Source: Oehlia diaphana
Lineage: Eukaryota; Glomeromycota; Glomeromycetes; Glomerales; Glomeraceae
Assembly (NCBI GenBank): GCA_003833135.1
Contig: QZLH01000301.1
Location: 38,044 to 102,043 of the forward strand
Direction: 5' to 3'
DNA: 64,000 bases
Position 1 is the first letter of the stretch. The number at the start of each line of letters is the position of its first letter. This document shows, piece by piece, positions 1-10,717 of this stretch. Below the pieces are notes generated by a model that saw only the letters and a program-made list of their open reading frames with translations, had not been told where the DNA came from and did not search any database. Position numbers and translations under genes: made by a program.

Positions 1-620
1 ATTGCTGGTAAAATTTAAGAAATTATAACGTCTGCTATTTTTACAGAAAGAATCTATTTAAGCTTATAAGAATACCTAAACATGAAAATTTTGTATTTCT
101 ATACTTAGTATAAGTAACTATTATCAGCTACTTTGTAGAATTTAAATGCATTATTTTTAGTTCATTATAATAATATCCAAGTTTTAATTCATTAATTGGT
201 TCAAATGTTTTCTCTCATTTATCAATTCCTACTTCTAATTCATATAATGAATTTAAAATTATACTGCTAGGTGTGTCAGTTTACTTTTTCCTACTTTGTA
301 TAATTTTAAATTTAAATTCATTAATATCAGTTCCAGTTCCATTTAATAATAATATTCCAAGCAAAATTATACAGCTAATTCTTTAATTAATATTTGAAAG
401 AAATATTTCATTACATTTCACAACATTAATTATAATTTATCTAAGAAAAGTTATCATAATATTTGGTATTCTTTTTCAGTAATAAATACTCTCAAACTTA
501 ATAAATTTTATTTCCATATCTTAATAAAAATTTTATAATAAATGAAATCTATATATATACTCCTATTATTCTATAAATCTGACATAAAAAACTAATATAA
601 ATCATTCTCTTCATAAATAT
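1..620. other. AT-rich intergenic stretch
   Basis: No coding region is visible on either strand. Two diverged copies of a roughly 180 bp stretch can be followed (both run from a ctactttgta block to a ccaag...attcattaat or ccaag...ctttaatta block), so the segment looks like old duplicated non-coding sequence. Confidence 0.4.
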
Positions 621-635
621 CATAGCAAAAAAAAA

Positions 636-832
636 AAAAAAATCTATAATACTAAATATATAACATAAAAAAGCCACCATAAAAATGTATGTATCATACA
701 GTAGTAAAAAAAAAATGAAATCTATAATTCTAAATATATAACATAAAAAGCCACCATAAAAATGTAAGTATTAAAAAAACGAAATCTATAAAACTATATA
801 CAGTAATCTATAAATCTATAAAACCACCATAA
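636..832. repeat. Tandem repeat, about 80 bp unit, 2.5-3 copies
   Basis: The block gaaatctataat...aaatatataacataaaaa-gccaccataaaaatgta is repeated, with the third copy diverged (ctataaaaccaccataaaac). It lies just beyond the 3' end of the first Myb gene and has no coding potential. Confidence 0.6.
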
Positions 833-1031
833 AACATTTTTCTTAAACATAAATATAAAGTAAAAAATAAATCTAAAATCTTATCATAATATTCTATAAA
901 AATTTATACGCCATAAAACTCACTCTCTTGATGTAACGGTAACGAAACGTATACGCTCAATAAAATCGAAAAGAAAACAAATGTGGTATGATTATATGCC
1001 ATCACGATGGCGAACACCGAAAGTTAAGATA

Positions 1032-2117
1032 TTATATAGTTATATAATAAATTGTCATCCTCATATCACGATCATGAGTCAATATATAATCTATTGACAT
1101 TCTAGTGTTTTGTTGCATTGGATTTGTAAGTATTGCTGTTAAGCTGATAGAATTTTGACCTTCACTTTGACTGTTTTGACTATAAAATAATTATATTGTT
1201 AAATTAAATTGAAATGAATAATGAATGTATATATTTTTTTTTTAAAAAAAACGTACGTCATATTACGATAATTGACTGTTAATAATAAAGAATATTGTTG
1301 TTAAATACTATATTTAATGTAGTCTAAAATACAATAAATGATAATTTATTTACCTGCAAATCTTTGAGACATGCCAAGGTTTAAAGTTGCAGGACGATTA
1401 AGATTCTGTGCTGATATATTTAAAATGAAATGGAAGATCAATTAAACTATAACTCGTATGAAGTGAATCATGAATGAGAGGTACCATATTAAAGGAATAT
1501 ATATCACTTACAACTATAATATGTCAATCGTCTCCATCTTCATTAGTTGTATATATAGTTAAAATATTAACGAAATATAATATTATTATAATAAGCAAGC
1601 AAAATAGTACTCAAATTGGGGCGAAACATACATAGTTTGACATTCCACCGAGGTACGGGTCACAACTTGGCGAGCAATATTATTCCAATTACGAGGACCA
1701 AGTATGAACACGGCACTATTCAATCGTTCGATTTCCTAAAATTTGAGATTAATCAGATTTCTTATTATTTGGTGAAATCATATCATAACAATTTACAGTC
1801 GGCTCTCGATATAACGAACCGTCGAACCGTCGAACCGAATTTTCCGAACATACAAATCAAATACTCGTTATAATGAATCAATCAATTAAATTCTTTAAAA
1901 TTCTTCGTTATAACCTTATAACGAACTGAGGTGAAAACCGGAGGGTTCGTTATATCGAGAGCCAACTGTATGTTGGCGAGTTAAAACAATATTCCGAGAC
2001 ATAACAAATTATTATTACATCATCTGTCCACCATAATGGATTCGGATTATTAAGATTATTAGGAATATGCGGATTATTAGGATTATTCGAATTATTCGGA
2101 TTATTAGGACTAGACAT
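1032..2117 (-). CDS. Single-repeat Myb/SANT-like protein, six exons
   Basis: Not recognised as a named gene; the Myb/SANT fold predicts a small nuclear DNA- or chromatin-binding protein. Exons rebuilt by phase: 2019-2117, 1632-1735, 1512-1537, 1354-1410, 1257-1275, 1032-1179, giving 150 aa. Exon 1 starts at ATG and encodes an Asn/Pro-rich leader ending LWWTDD. Exon 2 (104 nt, the same length as in three other genes of the window) holds the middle of the Myb repeat with GPRNWNNIARQV and TRTSVECQ. The 26 nt microexon supplies the third Trp (IW). The 19 nt exon 5 (VNYRNM) matches an equally placed exon of the plus-strand gene at 5.1 kb. The tail contains three M-x-[LI] motifs: ISLTAILTN, RMSIDYILT and RMTIYYIT. 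Intron 1 carries a MITE. All splice sites are GT/AG and all phases agree, but no transcript evidence is available. Confidence 0.8.
1796..1968. mobile_element. Tc1/pogo-like MITE, 173 bp, TA target duplication
   Basis: Near-perfect terminal inverted repeats: the left end begins CAGTCGGCTCTCGATATAAC and the right end is its reverse complement (gttatatcgagagccaactg), flanked by TA on both sides. The CAGT start and TA target site fit the Tc1/mariner/pogo superfamily. It is non-autonomous and sits in intron 1 of the minus-strand Myb gene. Confidence 0.85.
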
Positions 2118-5070
2118 CCTTAATATTCAAGAATGATAATTTGAAAACAAAATAAAATGTGTATAGTCAAATTACAAGTTAATTTGGCGAAAAGGCTAAT
2201 TTATTTATTTATTTATTTTGTTTTTTGAGAATCAAGGAGAAAAGAAGAATCGAGAGAAGGAAGCTCTCGATAGATATGAACGAATTGTATCTTGTGAAGA
2301 ACCTAAGTACTGTATTTATATAATATTTACAGTATAACATGCCCATAGTAAATTAGAGTCTGCATAATTACATTGTTCTAAAATATAAAATTTACAAATA
2401 CTTTGAATCAAAAGTACTGTTTTCTTGCATCTAAAAGAACAATTGAAATAACAAATAAATAACTGGATAAAAAAGCCGAGGCCGAACATCAAAATGGAGA
2501 TCTATTATCAATTGTTTTTACCGGATCAAAAAGAGTAATTTATCGTCGGAAAGAAACTAATAAAATTGGATATACAAAGCATTGATTTCATTTTATTGTT
2601 CCTAAAGTTTAAATTTATTTAATTTAATTTAATTTGGTAAGGATTTTAAGGAGTCTAAAAACGTAATTTATATATATAAACTTAATCTCTTTCACTTTCA
2701 ATTTTATTACAATAGTTCTATTATGATTTGTGCATAAAATATTCAACCAATCAATCAACCACCCAATTTTGGTTATCGGCGTTTGATCGACAAATATTTA
2801 TGATTAATTATTAAATGTTTTTTTGCTAATGATTTATTTACATGGATATTTTTATATTTTGATGATCAAACAAACAATATGACTGCAAAATAAATATACA
2901 TGACCTCCCTCCAAATTAAAAGACTATAATTTTATCAAAATTTTTTTTTTTTTATACAAAATTGTTTCCTTTTAATCCATCATGCATCAAAAAAAATTAT
3001 TCATAATTGTGTGTTTAATTGTTCTTTAAATTTTAAACTCCGTTAAGCTAATGAACTTTAAATCTTTAATGATAAAGTTTGGCGCCATTATATGTAAATA
3101 CACGTATATATATATAAATATATATTTATTAATTTATAAATATTTAAATTTGGTGTTATAAAATATTTTCAATTAATAAAAATCGAAAAACATTTCAATG
3201 AAACGCGAACTCAAAACAGATTCATTTTAATCCTTACTTTGATCATCGATCGTAAATAACTTATTCTTTCCCACTTCATCAAACAAAATAAATAGCTGAA
3301 AAGAAAATAAATTTAGATGGGTTGAAATTGCTAAAAAAATACTAGCAAATAGTCCGCGAAAGAAAATTTCTGCTAATGCTATAAGATTCAAAATGATACA
3401 AATGATGATAAAATGATAAATTGTACAAACTTTATCCAATAGCAGATAGATTTTTTTTTCTTCTTGATTCTTGATGATTATGATTCCTAAATTGCATCAA
3501 ATCATTTGTTTGTGTCGTACAAAAATTTGTCCCTCATTTATTTCAACAATGAACAATAGAAATTTTGATATTTATTATATAAATAAACAATGTTTGTTTT
3601 GTTATGACTAGTTCCGCAGAATTCAACACTTTTAATAATGATGTGAAAAATTTTTTACTTTATCCAGTCTTTAAATCATTACCCCATTTCCCCGCTTTTC
3701 TTCCGTTATTAGAGTTATTTAATTTACCGAGAGAAAAATAAAAAATTTGGAATTTTCCCACCATATTATATGCTATTTTCATATATGTTTTTTTTAAGGG
3801 AATAAATTTACATTATAGAAAAATAATATTATTAAAGTTGTACTAATATTTTTATAGTCTCTTTTTAACGATAAATTAATGAAAGAACTTGAAACATTTA
3901 ACATTTCAAAGCCGTTTTACTATTTATGTAATACCTTATACCAAAAATGTATCAAAATAAGAATGCAGAATTTTGTGATATTATGACTGCTCTCATTTTT
4001 AATTGCATAATCATATGGTGCGCAGCGGCGCATCTGATTTCTTAGATTAAAAGTAATTTTATTGGCTCACACTATTTTACATAGATTTTACTTTTCAAAT
4101 TAGCATAAATGAGTTATTCATATTTAAAAGTAACCAAGATGTATCGTACAACAATATATTGATAACATGTTTGTTACTATTTGACTATTTACTTTTATGT
4201 CGGACGTTTATAGGATTTCATCCGCAAAAGTTTATTACATCATAATACGTTTCGGTTTGTGTTATTATTGATCTACATTGTGTATGCTTGAGTGGCTGAT
4301 AACCTATCTAATTAGTAGTTTTTGGCTATGATCAACATTAGTAAAAAATAAAGATTTTTGTATCGGATATTGTGATGTATTTTGACTAACTTTTTTTTAA
4401 ATTGGGCAAAAAACTCATCCCCTATAAAAACTCCGATAAATGACCGCCGATATGTGATCAATTTTCTAAGGAAATAATTAATATATCTTAATCTTTGAAG
4501 GGATGTTTTCTCTAAATATGGGACAAGGAAAGGATAACCTAAAATGATGTAAAAAGTTAATAATTCGTAGTGTAAATTAATGGCTAATTTTTTTTTGCAG
4601 TACATGCATGTTGATTTTATCTCACTTTTTGTATGTGTATAGATCATCTAAAAATTCTCTGATTTAGCTAGTCAGTACCTTAATGCTTTTCTTTGTTCTT
4701 TTCATGGCTTTTGGGTTCATTGTACTCGTACAACATTATGTGCGAATTTAACTAATTAAAAAACGAGATTTTTCCGGTTTAACTAGTATCCCATTTTTCT
4801 CACAGTTACAGTGGCTAGTGTTTAGTTTAACTAGCCACAATAAGCCATAAACATAAGATTAAAGTTCATCAAATGTTTTACAAAAATCAGAAGGTTTATT
4901 CCACCTTTTTATTTATTATTGATTCATACGGAATTTATTCTCTCTCACTTCCTCTCTCTAATTTTTTTTCATTAAATATCAAAAAAAAAAAAAATACACA
5001 TTTATTCAAATTTAGGATATAAAAACTTTCAAATATTTATTCATTTATTTTTGACGCATTTACGCTAATA
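2118..5070. other. Intergenic stretch between two divergent Myb genes
   Basis: Almost 3 kb without a supported gene, lying between the start sites of the minus-strand gene at 2.1 kb and the plus-strand gene at 5.1 kb, so promoters of both should be here. An open segment at about 2463-2583 (plus; DKKAEAEHQNGDLL near its start) and one at 4312-4647 (minus, 111 codons, hydrophobic/basic) look protein-like in part but have no partner exons or recognisable family. Confidence 0.4.
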
Positions 5071-5076
5071 ATAAAG

Positions 5077-5899
5077 ATGAATACACAATTATCATATTCT
5101 AATTCGTTATGGTTACCTATTGTAAGAAGGACTTTTTTCATTTTCTTTTTTATTACATTATTATTGAAAATGTTTTTCTTTTTAAGGAGGATAATCGGTT
5201 AATCATTGCCGTAAATCGGTTTGGTATTCGTAACCGTAGTTGGAATAATATTTCTCGTGAAGTTGCAACTCGTAGCCCGAGAGAATGTCGAAACAGGTGC
5301 GACTATGTTATATCTATTATTGTTATGTTATTAATGTTTAGGGCGTGTTACTAGACCTCTTTGCGTCAGTTTCTTTAATCGTACAGTATTCAATTATATT
5401 AATAATTATTTTATTTTTATCTAAAAGATGGAGTTGGATTATTTATAGTGGTAAGTATCCAATAATTTTGCGGTGGCAGTCCACGTGATCACGCATTAAT
5501 TTTATTAATTTTTCAATGATTTCCATTTCAAAAATTTCAGCTTTTATGCTTTTGCAAATTAATCATAATCTTAGCTCCACCCATAGGTCAAGAATGATTC
5601 GAAGACTTAGAGGTAATCAACAATAATTATTATTATCGTTTTTTTTTTTTAAAAAAAAAAAAAAAATTTGCAAAACATTACATTTTAACCAGGTTCTTTT
5701 TGATAATAGTCGTCAATTATCGTCAAACTCCTCGTTTCAGGAATGCTATGTTAGTTTAATTAACTTCAATTTTTATACTAAATTACATTGTAATTTTATT
5801 GTAATTAACAAAGTTTTAATTCTCTTTAGTCGAAATGCAGCTTCAAATACACCGACACATCGTGATATTAGGATGACATTAGATTATATTTTAAATTAA
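5077..5899 (+). CDS. Single-repeat Myb/SANT-like protein, six exons
   Basis: A probable small DNA-binding protein of 119 aa. Exons: 5077-5121, 5187-5296, 5428-5450, 5541-5612, 5710-5749, 5830-5899. Exon 1 starts MNTQLSYSNSLW; exon 2 begins EDNRLIIAVNRFGIRN and contains SWNNISREVATRSPRECRNR; the 23 nt microexon gives the third Trp (RWSWIIYS). Exon 4 is basic (SRMIRRLRG). Exon 5 (VVNYRQTPRFRNA) matches the VNYR exon of the 1.0-2.1 kb gene, which supports both models. The last exon ends RDIRMTLDYILN and stop, the shared C-terminal motif. It is one of only two plus-strand members of the cluster. The weakest points are the exon 4 acceptor and the exon 5 borders; a shorter model using only exons 1-3 would lose the shared tail. 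Confidence 0.78.
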
Positions 5900-6917
5900 T
5901 AAATAATCGACTTTATTTTAGCATGTATAACACAATGACATTCATTACCATTTTAATGTGCTTTAATTATAATAAATAAAAAGAAATACCTTATTATGTC
6001 CACAGTCCATTCTTTGCATATGTCATTTAAAAATGACGGACTTACGTAAACAATCCCGATGAAGGACTTCAATGTTAACGCACAAATATTGATCAACAGC
6101 TCCTCCTTTGCACAGATATTGATCTTCTCAGCACTTCTTTTGCACAGATATTGATCAACAAAAAAGGAGTAATACACAATATCCCCAGTTAAGGTTAGGT
6201 TAAAATTGGGTAAAAACAAAACCGGCGTGAAATCCCAAAAAAAAAGGGAAGTACAACATTGATCATTGGTCATCAAAAAAAAAAAAATTCATTCTTTTAA
6301 TTTATTTTATCATCATCATTTAATTCATATTAATAAATTTTTAAATAATTGATATTTTTTGAAAATGAATTTCAAGAATAATGTTTTATTAGCAAATAAT
6401 TTTAACCATTAAATAATAAGTTATATTAAAAATAAACTTACACTCTTTGAAATATAATATAAAAAGTTAAAATATTAATATGTATTAATAATTATGTATT
6501 TATGTTATCAAATAATTTAGTTATTTAAATATTAAGTTATAACATATTTACCAGCTATAAAATATAATTTAAAAAATACTTTTCAAGAATAAAAATTTTG
6601 ATGTTTTGACGTTTAGTAATTACAGTATAATTATCAAATTATTATGTAAATATTAGTAAATTTAGCAAATAATTTAATTATTAAGAATAAATTATATTAA
6701 AATTCATAGTTCGCTTTATGTTAGTTAAATATGACCAAATTATTGAAATCACTGTCAGTTAGATAGCATGAGATGATGAACATGATTTATTTATAATAAA
6801 GTGATTACAAATAGAAGAAATAGCGAAAATAGTATAAATTCTACAATATTAATAGCATAAAATAAGACATTAACGTATATGTATGATGATTAGAAATTTT
6901 ACAGTATAACAATTCAT
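5900..6917. other. Intergenic, with a small tandem repeat at 6080-6160
   Basis: No supported gene. Three copies of gcacagatattgatc (first copy gcacaaatattgatc) occur about 33 bp apart at 6080-6160. The open minus-strand stretch 5953-6276 covers this repeat and is judged non-coding. Confidence 0.4.
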
Positions 6918-7147
6918 TTACTTTTGCAACATGAGCTTCGTTGTGTTCTTCAGGTGATCAATGACTTCCTCCTGTTCAAGTTTGATGGCTTCACGTAAAA
7001 GGTCAAAACATTCAGATGAATCGTGGGATAGTACCACAATACATGTATTTATGGCATCAATAATTAAGTACCGGGTTTCTTTTGTTTGAATAGTGTTCTG
7101 ATTCAGATTCAGGGAAGGCGTTATACTATCTCCAGTTTTGATCCTAT
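6918..7147 (-). CDS. Orphan terminal exon, helical charged protein fragment
   Basis: A 76-codon open segment without its own ATG, bounded by an acceptor (TTTTCCAG, 7148-7155) and ending in TAA at 6918-6920. The protein is well mixed and not AT-skewed, containing KETRYLIIDAINTCIVVL and EAIKLEQEEVIDHLKNTTK, which looks helical and possibly coiled coil at the end. No upstream exon could be located, so the gene is either split by a longer intron or truncated; a Tc1-like element and a relic Myb exon lie just upstream. Family not recognised. Confidence 0.4.
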
Positions 7148-7647
7148 CTGGAAAATTCGGAACACCAGTATATTAAATTATACTTACTTTAACTGTTTAA
7201 CAATACTCGAACACTTTTGGAGAAATATTTGAAATTATAATAACTTCACATTGTGTTCCATTCTTTGATAATACACCACGAAAAAAAGAGGATCAGGCAT
7301 AAAGAATCGAAATATGAGCCATAAAAATTTATCAACAATCTTTACGTCGCAAAATCTGCTTTGCTTGTAAAGGTTTTCAAACCTTTACACATTTTAAAAA
7401 GATATTGATTTGACTTATAATTTTTTTTGAATACATATTAGAAAACATTTATTAACCTTCAAATAAAAATTTGTAGATGAAACAAATTTGTGTGGCTAAC
7501 CTGTACAATTTTTAAATCTTGGCTGTCCGGAAATTCTATGATTTCTAGCTGGGTTATGTGACTTATGTCCAATTGTTGAGAAAACTGTCAAGCTCTGTTT
7601 TGTACCGACTTTAATACACTAAGATCTTTTGATCGACATTCTTATAG

Positions 7648-7705
7648 TCGAAATGCGACTTCACGTCGTGATGTTAGAATGTCATTAAATTACACTCTAA
7701 ATTAA
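7648..7705 (+). pseudogene. Relic last exon of a Myb/SANT-like gene
   Basis: An acceptor (TTATAG) followed by T-CGA-AAT and a frame ending RRDVRMSLNYTLN then TAA. Its first bases (tcgaaatgc) and acceptor match the last exon of the gene at 5.1-5.9 kb, including splice phase. No Myb exon is found upstream, so this appears to be a leftover of a duplicated copy. Confidence 0.6.
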
Positions 7706-7752
7706 CATTAAAATACAACCGATTCTAGTATGCAGTTTGTAAATTGACTTCT

Positions 7753-8590
7753 CATTGGCTTGGTCATAAGTATCCGACCCAAATATTTTCTGAAGTTATG
7801 TGATAACCTATCCTAAAAATTTCCAGGATTGACATACAAAATATAGAGGTTCGTACAATATATAAATCAGGAGTTAGATGATCGATGAATTTTAGCTGCA
7901 AAATGTTGATTTTTCCTAATAAATTATCCAAAATAGTTTTTTGTGCGTAAATATTCGATTGAACTAAAGTAAAATTTTGAAAAAATAGTTACTTGCATAC
8001 ATTATAATTAAAATTATGGCCCAAAAATACCATTAAAATAAAGACTTAAATAATAATAATAAACATACTATTTGCAAAAAATCCATTTTTATGGTGATTT
8101 TTTTGCTCTGGAATTTAGCAAACCAATTTGCTTTCAGCAGAATTTTAATACCCATTTTATGCATAGTATCTATAAAAGGGATCTCTTGGCTTATTCCTAT
8201 TGAGATTTTTGACAAAAAAAAACTTAGAATAAATACTGCATAAAATTAAGAATCCTCAACACCATTCAAAAATCGCGAAAAAATGAATGGTATAATTGAA
8301 ATTCTGGCTATGTATCTAATCTGATAAAATTCTAGAGAAATGTGTAATGACACTTAAAAATTAACATATCAAATATATATATATATTAGGGCATGAAATA
8401 ATGAAGGAATGAAAATATTCATGTAAAAAGATGATAATATTTTATACACAAAATTTGCCCGATCATCTAACTTTTGATTTATATATTGTACGAACCTATA
8501 TATTTTGTATGTCAATCCTGGAAATTTTTAGGGTAGGTTATCACATAACTTCAGAAAATATTGGGGTATGGATACTTATGACCAGGACTG
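7753..8590. mobile_element. Tc1-like element, about 840 bp, long inverted repeats
   Basis: About 125 bp of inverted terminal sequence: GGTCATAAGTATCC...gttatgtgataacctatccta...ttgtacgaacct... at 7762-7885 is repeated as reverse complement at 8458-8586. The right end reads ggtcataagtatcc preceded by CAGTCCT in element orientation, with TA next to it, typical of Tc1-like elements. The left outermost bases are decayed. No transposase ORF remains; the 60-codon open stretch inside is fortuitous. Confidence 0.75.
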
Positions 8591-8853
8591 TATATATTTT
8601 GTAAAACATTGTTCTTTTTTATTTTAATTTTTGGTGAATTTGACCGATAGTTCTTGTTAACTTTTAGTACAGTTTTTTGATCGTGTTGTACAATACATAA
8701 AAAAAGAAAATACTATAAATCTTATTCTTATTTTATTATATTTTCTTTGTTTACTGTTACTAAAATCAGATTAAATATATTTATAAATAAATATTCTCAA
8801 AATTGCCGAAGGTCGTACTAAACTGTAGTGTCATGTGATTTAGCTCCTTTTAT

Positions 8854-9024
8854 TATACATGTTGCACAAATTATTTTGGGCTGCCGTAAAATCCCAAATT
8901 CAATTACGGCATCCCAAATTATTTTGGCACTTTACATAGTAAATTACATACATATAAACTGAATGAATTACAGCATCCCAAATTATAATTATGGCATCCC
9001 AAAATAATTTGGGCAGCATGTATA
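8854..9024. mobile_element. Short MITE with TATACATG ends, 171 bp
   Basis: The left end TATACATGTTGC-ACAAATTATTTTGGG is mirrored by the right end CCCAAAATAATTTGGGCAGCATGTATA. Internally, short ATCCCAAAT/ATTTTGGG blocks repeat. No coding content. Confidence 0.7.
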
Positions 9025-9154
9025 CCTTTTATTAATGAACTCCATTTTTAACCAATCAAGTTGCGAGTAAAGATTGAGGGGTAATTAAGTTTATTAACTT
9101 TACCTATAATAACATCAGTAAACATCAGCATATATTTTTATATGTATGATTTTT

Positions 9155-9325
9155 CAGTCTATGCGCCGGTCACGTCTATTAGAAGCTTACATTGTTTATT
9201 ATAATTATATTCAAGTTGCAATGTATTTGTCAAATCTCTCAGCCTAGTTCTTGTGACGCGTCGTTGTTCCGGCAAAAGGTTTAACCGTCTATGTTATCAG
9301 GAATTGCTATGATTAAAATAACTTT
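9155..9325 (+). pseudogene. Possible decayed Myb-family fragment
   Basis: After an acceptor-like tttttcag the reading frame gives MRRSRLLEAY and YIQVAMYLSN, then shifts frame into SSCDASLFRQK followed by a GT. The stretch ttatcaggaattgctatgatt resembles the exon 5 border of the 5.1-5.9 kb gene (tttcaggaatgctatgttag). Evidence is weak and the piece is frameshifted. Confidence 0.25.
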
Positions 9326-9907
9326 CACATCTTTCACATGATGATTATTCTCAATTTTCTGGATTTATTAAACATAATTTTTCAGGAATTTAATTGTATG
9401 CATAATAGATTTTTTGCTATTTACAAAAATAAAATATTTATTATGAAAATCTACTGTATATAGTTTTTTAAAAAAAATTATCGTCTTATCTTACATCTTA
9501 AAATCATAATAATCGTTTTAAAAGCTTAATACTACTAATATACATAGGTTAATTTTAAAATTCTTAAATTTGAAACTTATATAACATAATTCATAATGTT
9601 ATCTGCTTAAGTTAGTCATAATTCTTATAACACTTAATGGGTTAAATTATTAAAGGTACTTAGGCTAATCGTAATTCTAATATAATGGGAAGGTAATACG
9701 TTAAATTATTAAAAAAAAAAAAATAATAAATTAAATACGATACGGTAATTGTAAAGTTTTTTGATAATTGTTCGTTATTAAATAATTATTATCGCAGAGA
9801 AAAAAAACTCTTTCGATAGTTGATGATTAATCGTTATTCTTATATTTTGTCGTAATATCGTCATTATTATTATCATTTTTTTTTTTAAAAAAAAAAGAAT
9901 AAACGTT

Positions 9908-10717
9908 TTAAGTTCTCGGATTTAACATGTTTGATAATCTCATCTTCCTTCTTATTCTCAAAGCGGATTTGGCATTTTTTGCTCTGTCTCTGTAAATGAA
10001 ATTCTTGACAATTAATGGAGTTCTCCCGGGCAACTTTTCGGAAATTTGGACGTAAGTTAAATCAGGCTGTAGTCGACTTAGTGTTAATATTTTACGTTCC
10101 TCTTCCTCACTTAAGGGAGATTTATCTACTAAAAACAAAAAAAAAAAAAATATTCATATCAAACTTTCTGCAATTTAGAATTGGTAAGGGTTAAGTAAGG
10201 GTTTAGGGATGCACAGCTATGCGTAAGAAATATGTAACATATGCTTCAACTTACTAGTTTCATTCAAATGGTTTATCCATCTAAAATAATGTAGATACAA
10301 TAAGTTAAAGATGTGCGATGACATTATTGTGCATATATTAAAAAGTAGATAATTTACCGTTCTCTACATTGTTTAGCCGTTCGTGTTCCCATGTAATAGG
10401 AGATACTTGCCCAAGAGATCTGCTCATCTTGTTCATGACAGATTCTGAATTGCTTTACGAGGTAACGAAGACGTCCGTCCTCCTGCAAAAAAAAAAAAAA
10501 TTAATTAATTAAAAATATCAAATAGGAAATCTGGCGTAAAAACATAACACGTGGAAAATCAAATTTTTCCGTCAATAGAAGTACGAAAGCATCGGATTTG
10601 ACTTACGCACGGGTCAAGAAGGATACTTTTACTAATAGATTAATTCTCATTACATTTATACATCATATGTATACTTACCGATTCATTCCATAATCCTCTG
10701 AGAATATTTGATGTCAT
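9908..10717 (-). CDS. Two-repeat Myb/SANT-like protein, four exons
   Basis: 136 aa. Exons: 10679-10717, 10358-10482, 10255-10280, 9908-10128, all GT/AG with matching phase. Exon 1 starts MTSNILRGLW (first Trp). Exon 2 begins EDGRLRYLVKQF and contains ISWASISYYMGTRTAKQCRE; the 26 nt microexon gives WINHLNE, completing a canonical first repeat. The last exon holds a second, diverged SANT repeat (SPLSEEEERKILTLSRLQ, then YVQISEKLPGRT and IVKNFIYRDRAK) where aromatics replace some Trp. The tail is basic and ends KMRLSNMLNPRT, matching the C-terminal motif of the single-repeat genes. A poly(A) run lies directly at the last acceptor. The two-repeat layout and the ERW-INHLN block are expected for a nuclear DNA-binding regulator of the Myb class; targets are unknown. 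Confidence 0.85.

Noticed and set aside
1616..1873. Plus-strand 85-codon open frame
   Set aside because: It is antisense to the Myb exon at 1632-1735 and then runs into the MITE; the minus strand shows splice sites and family motifs.
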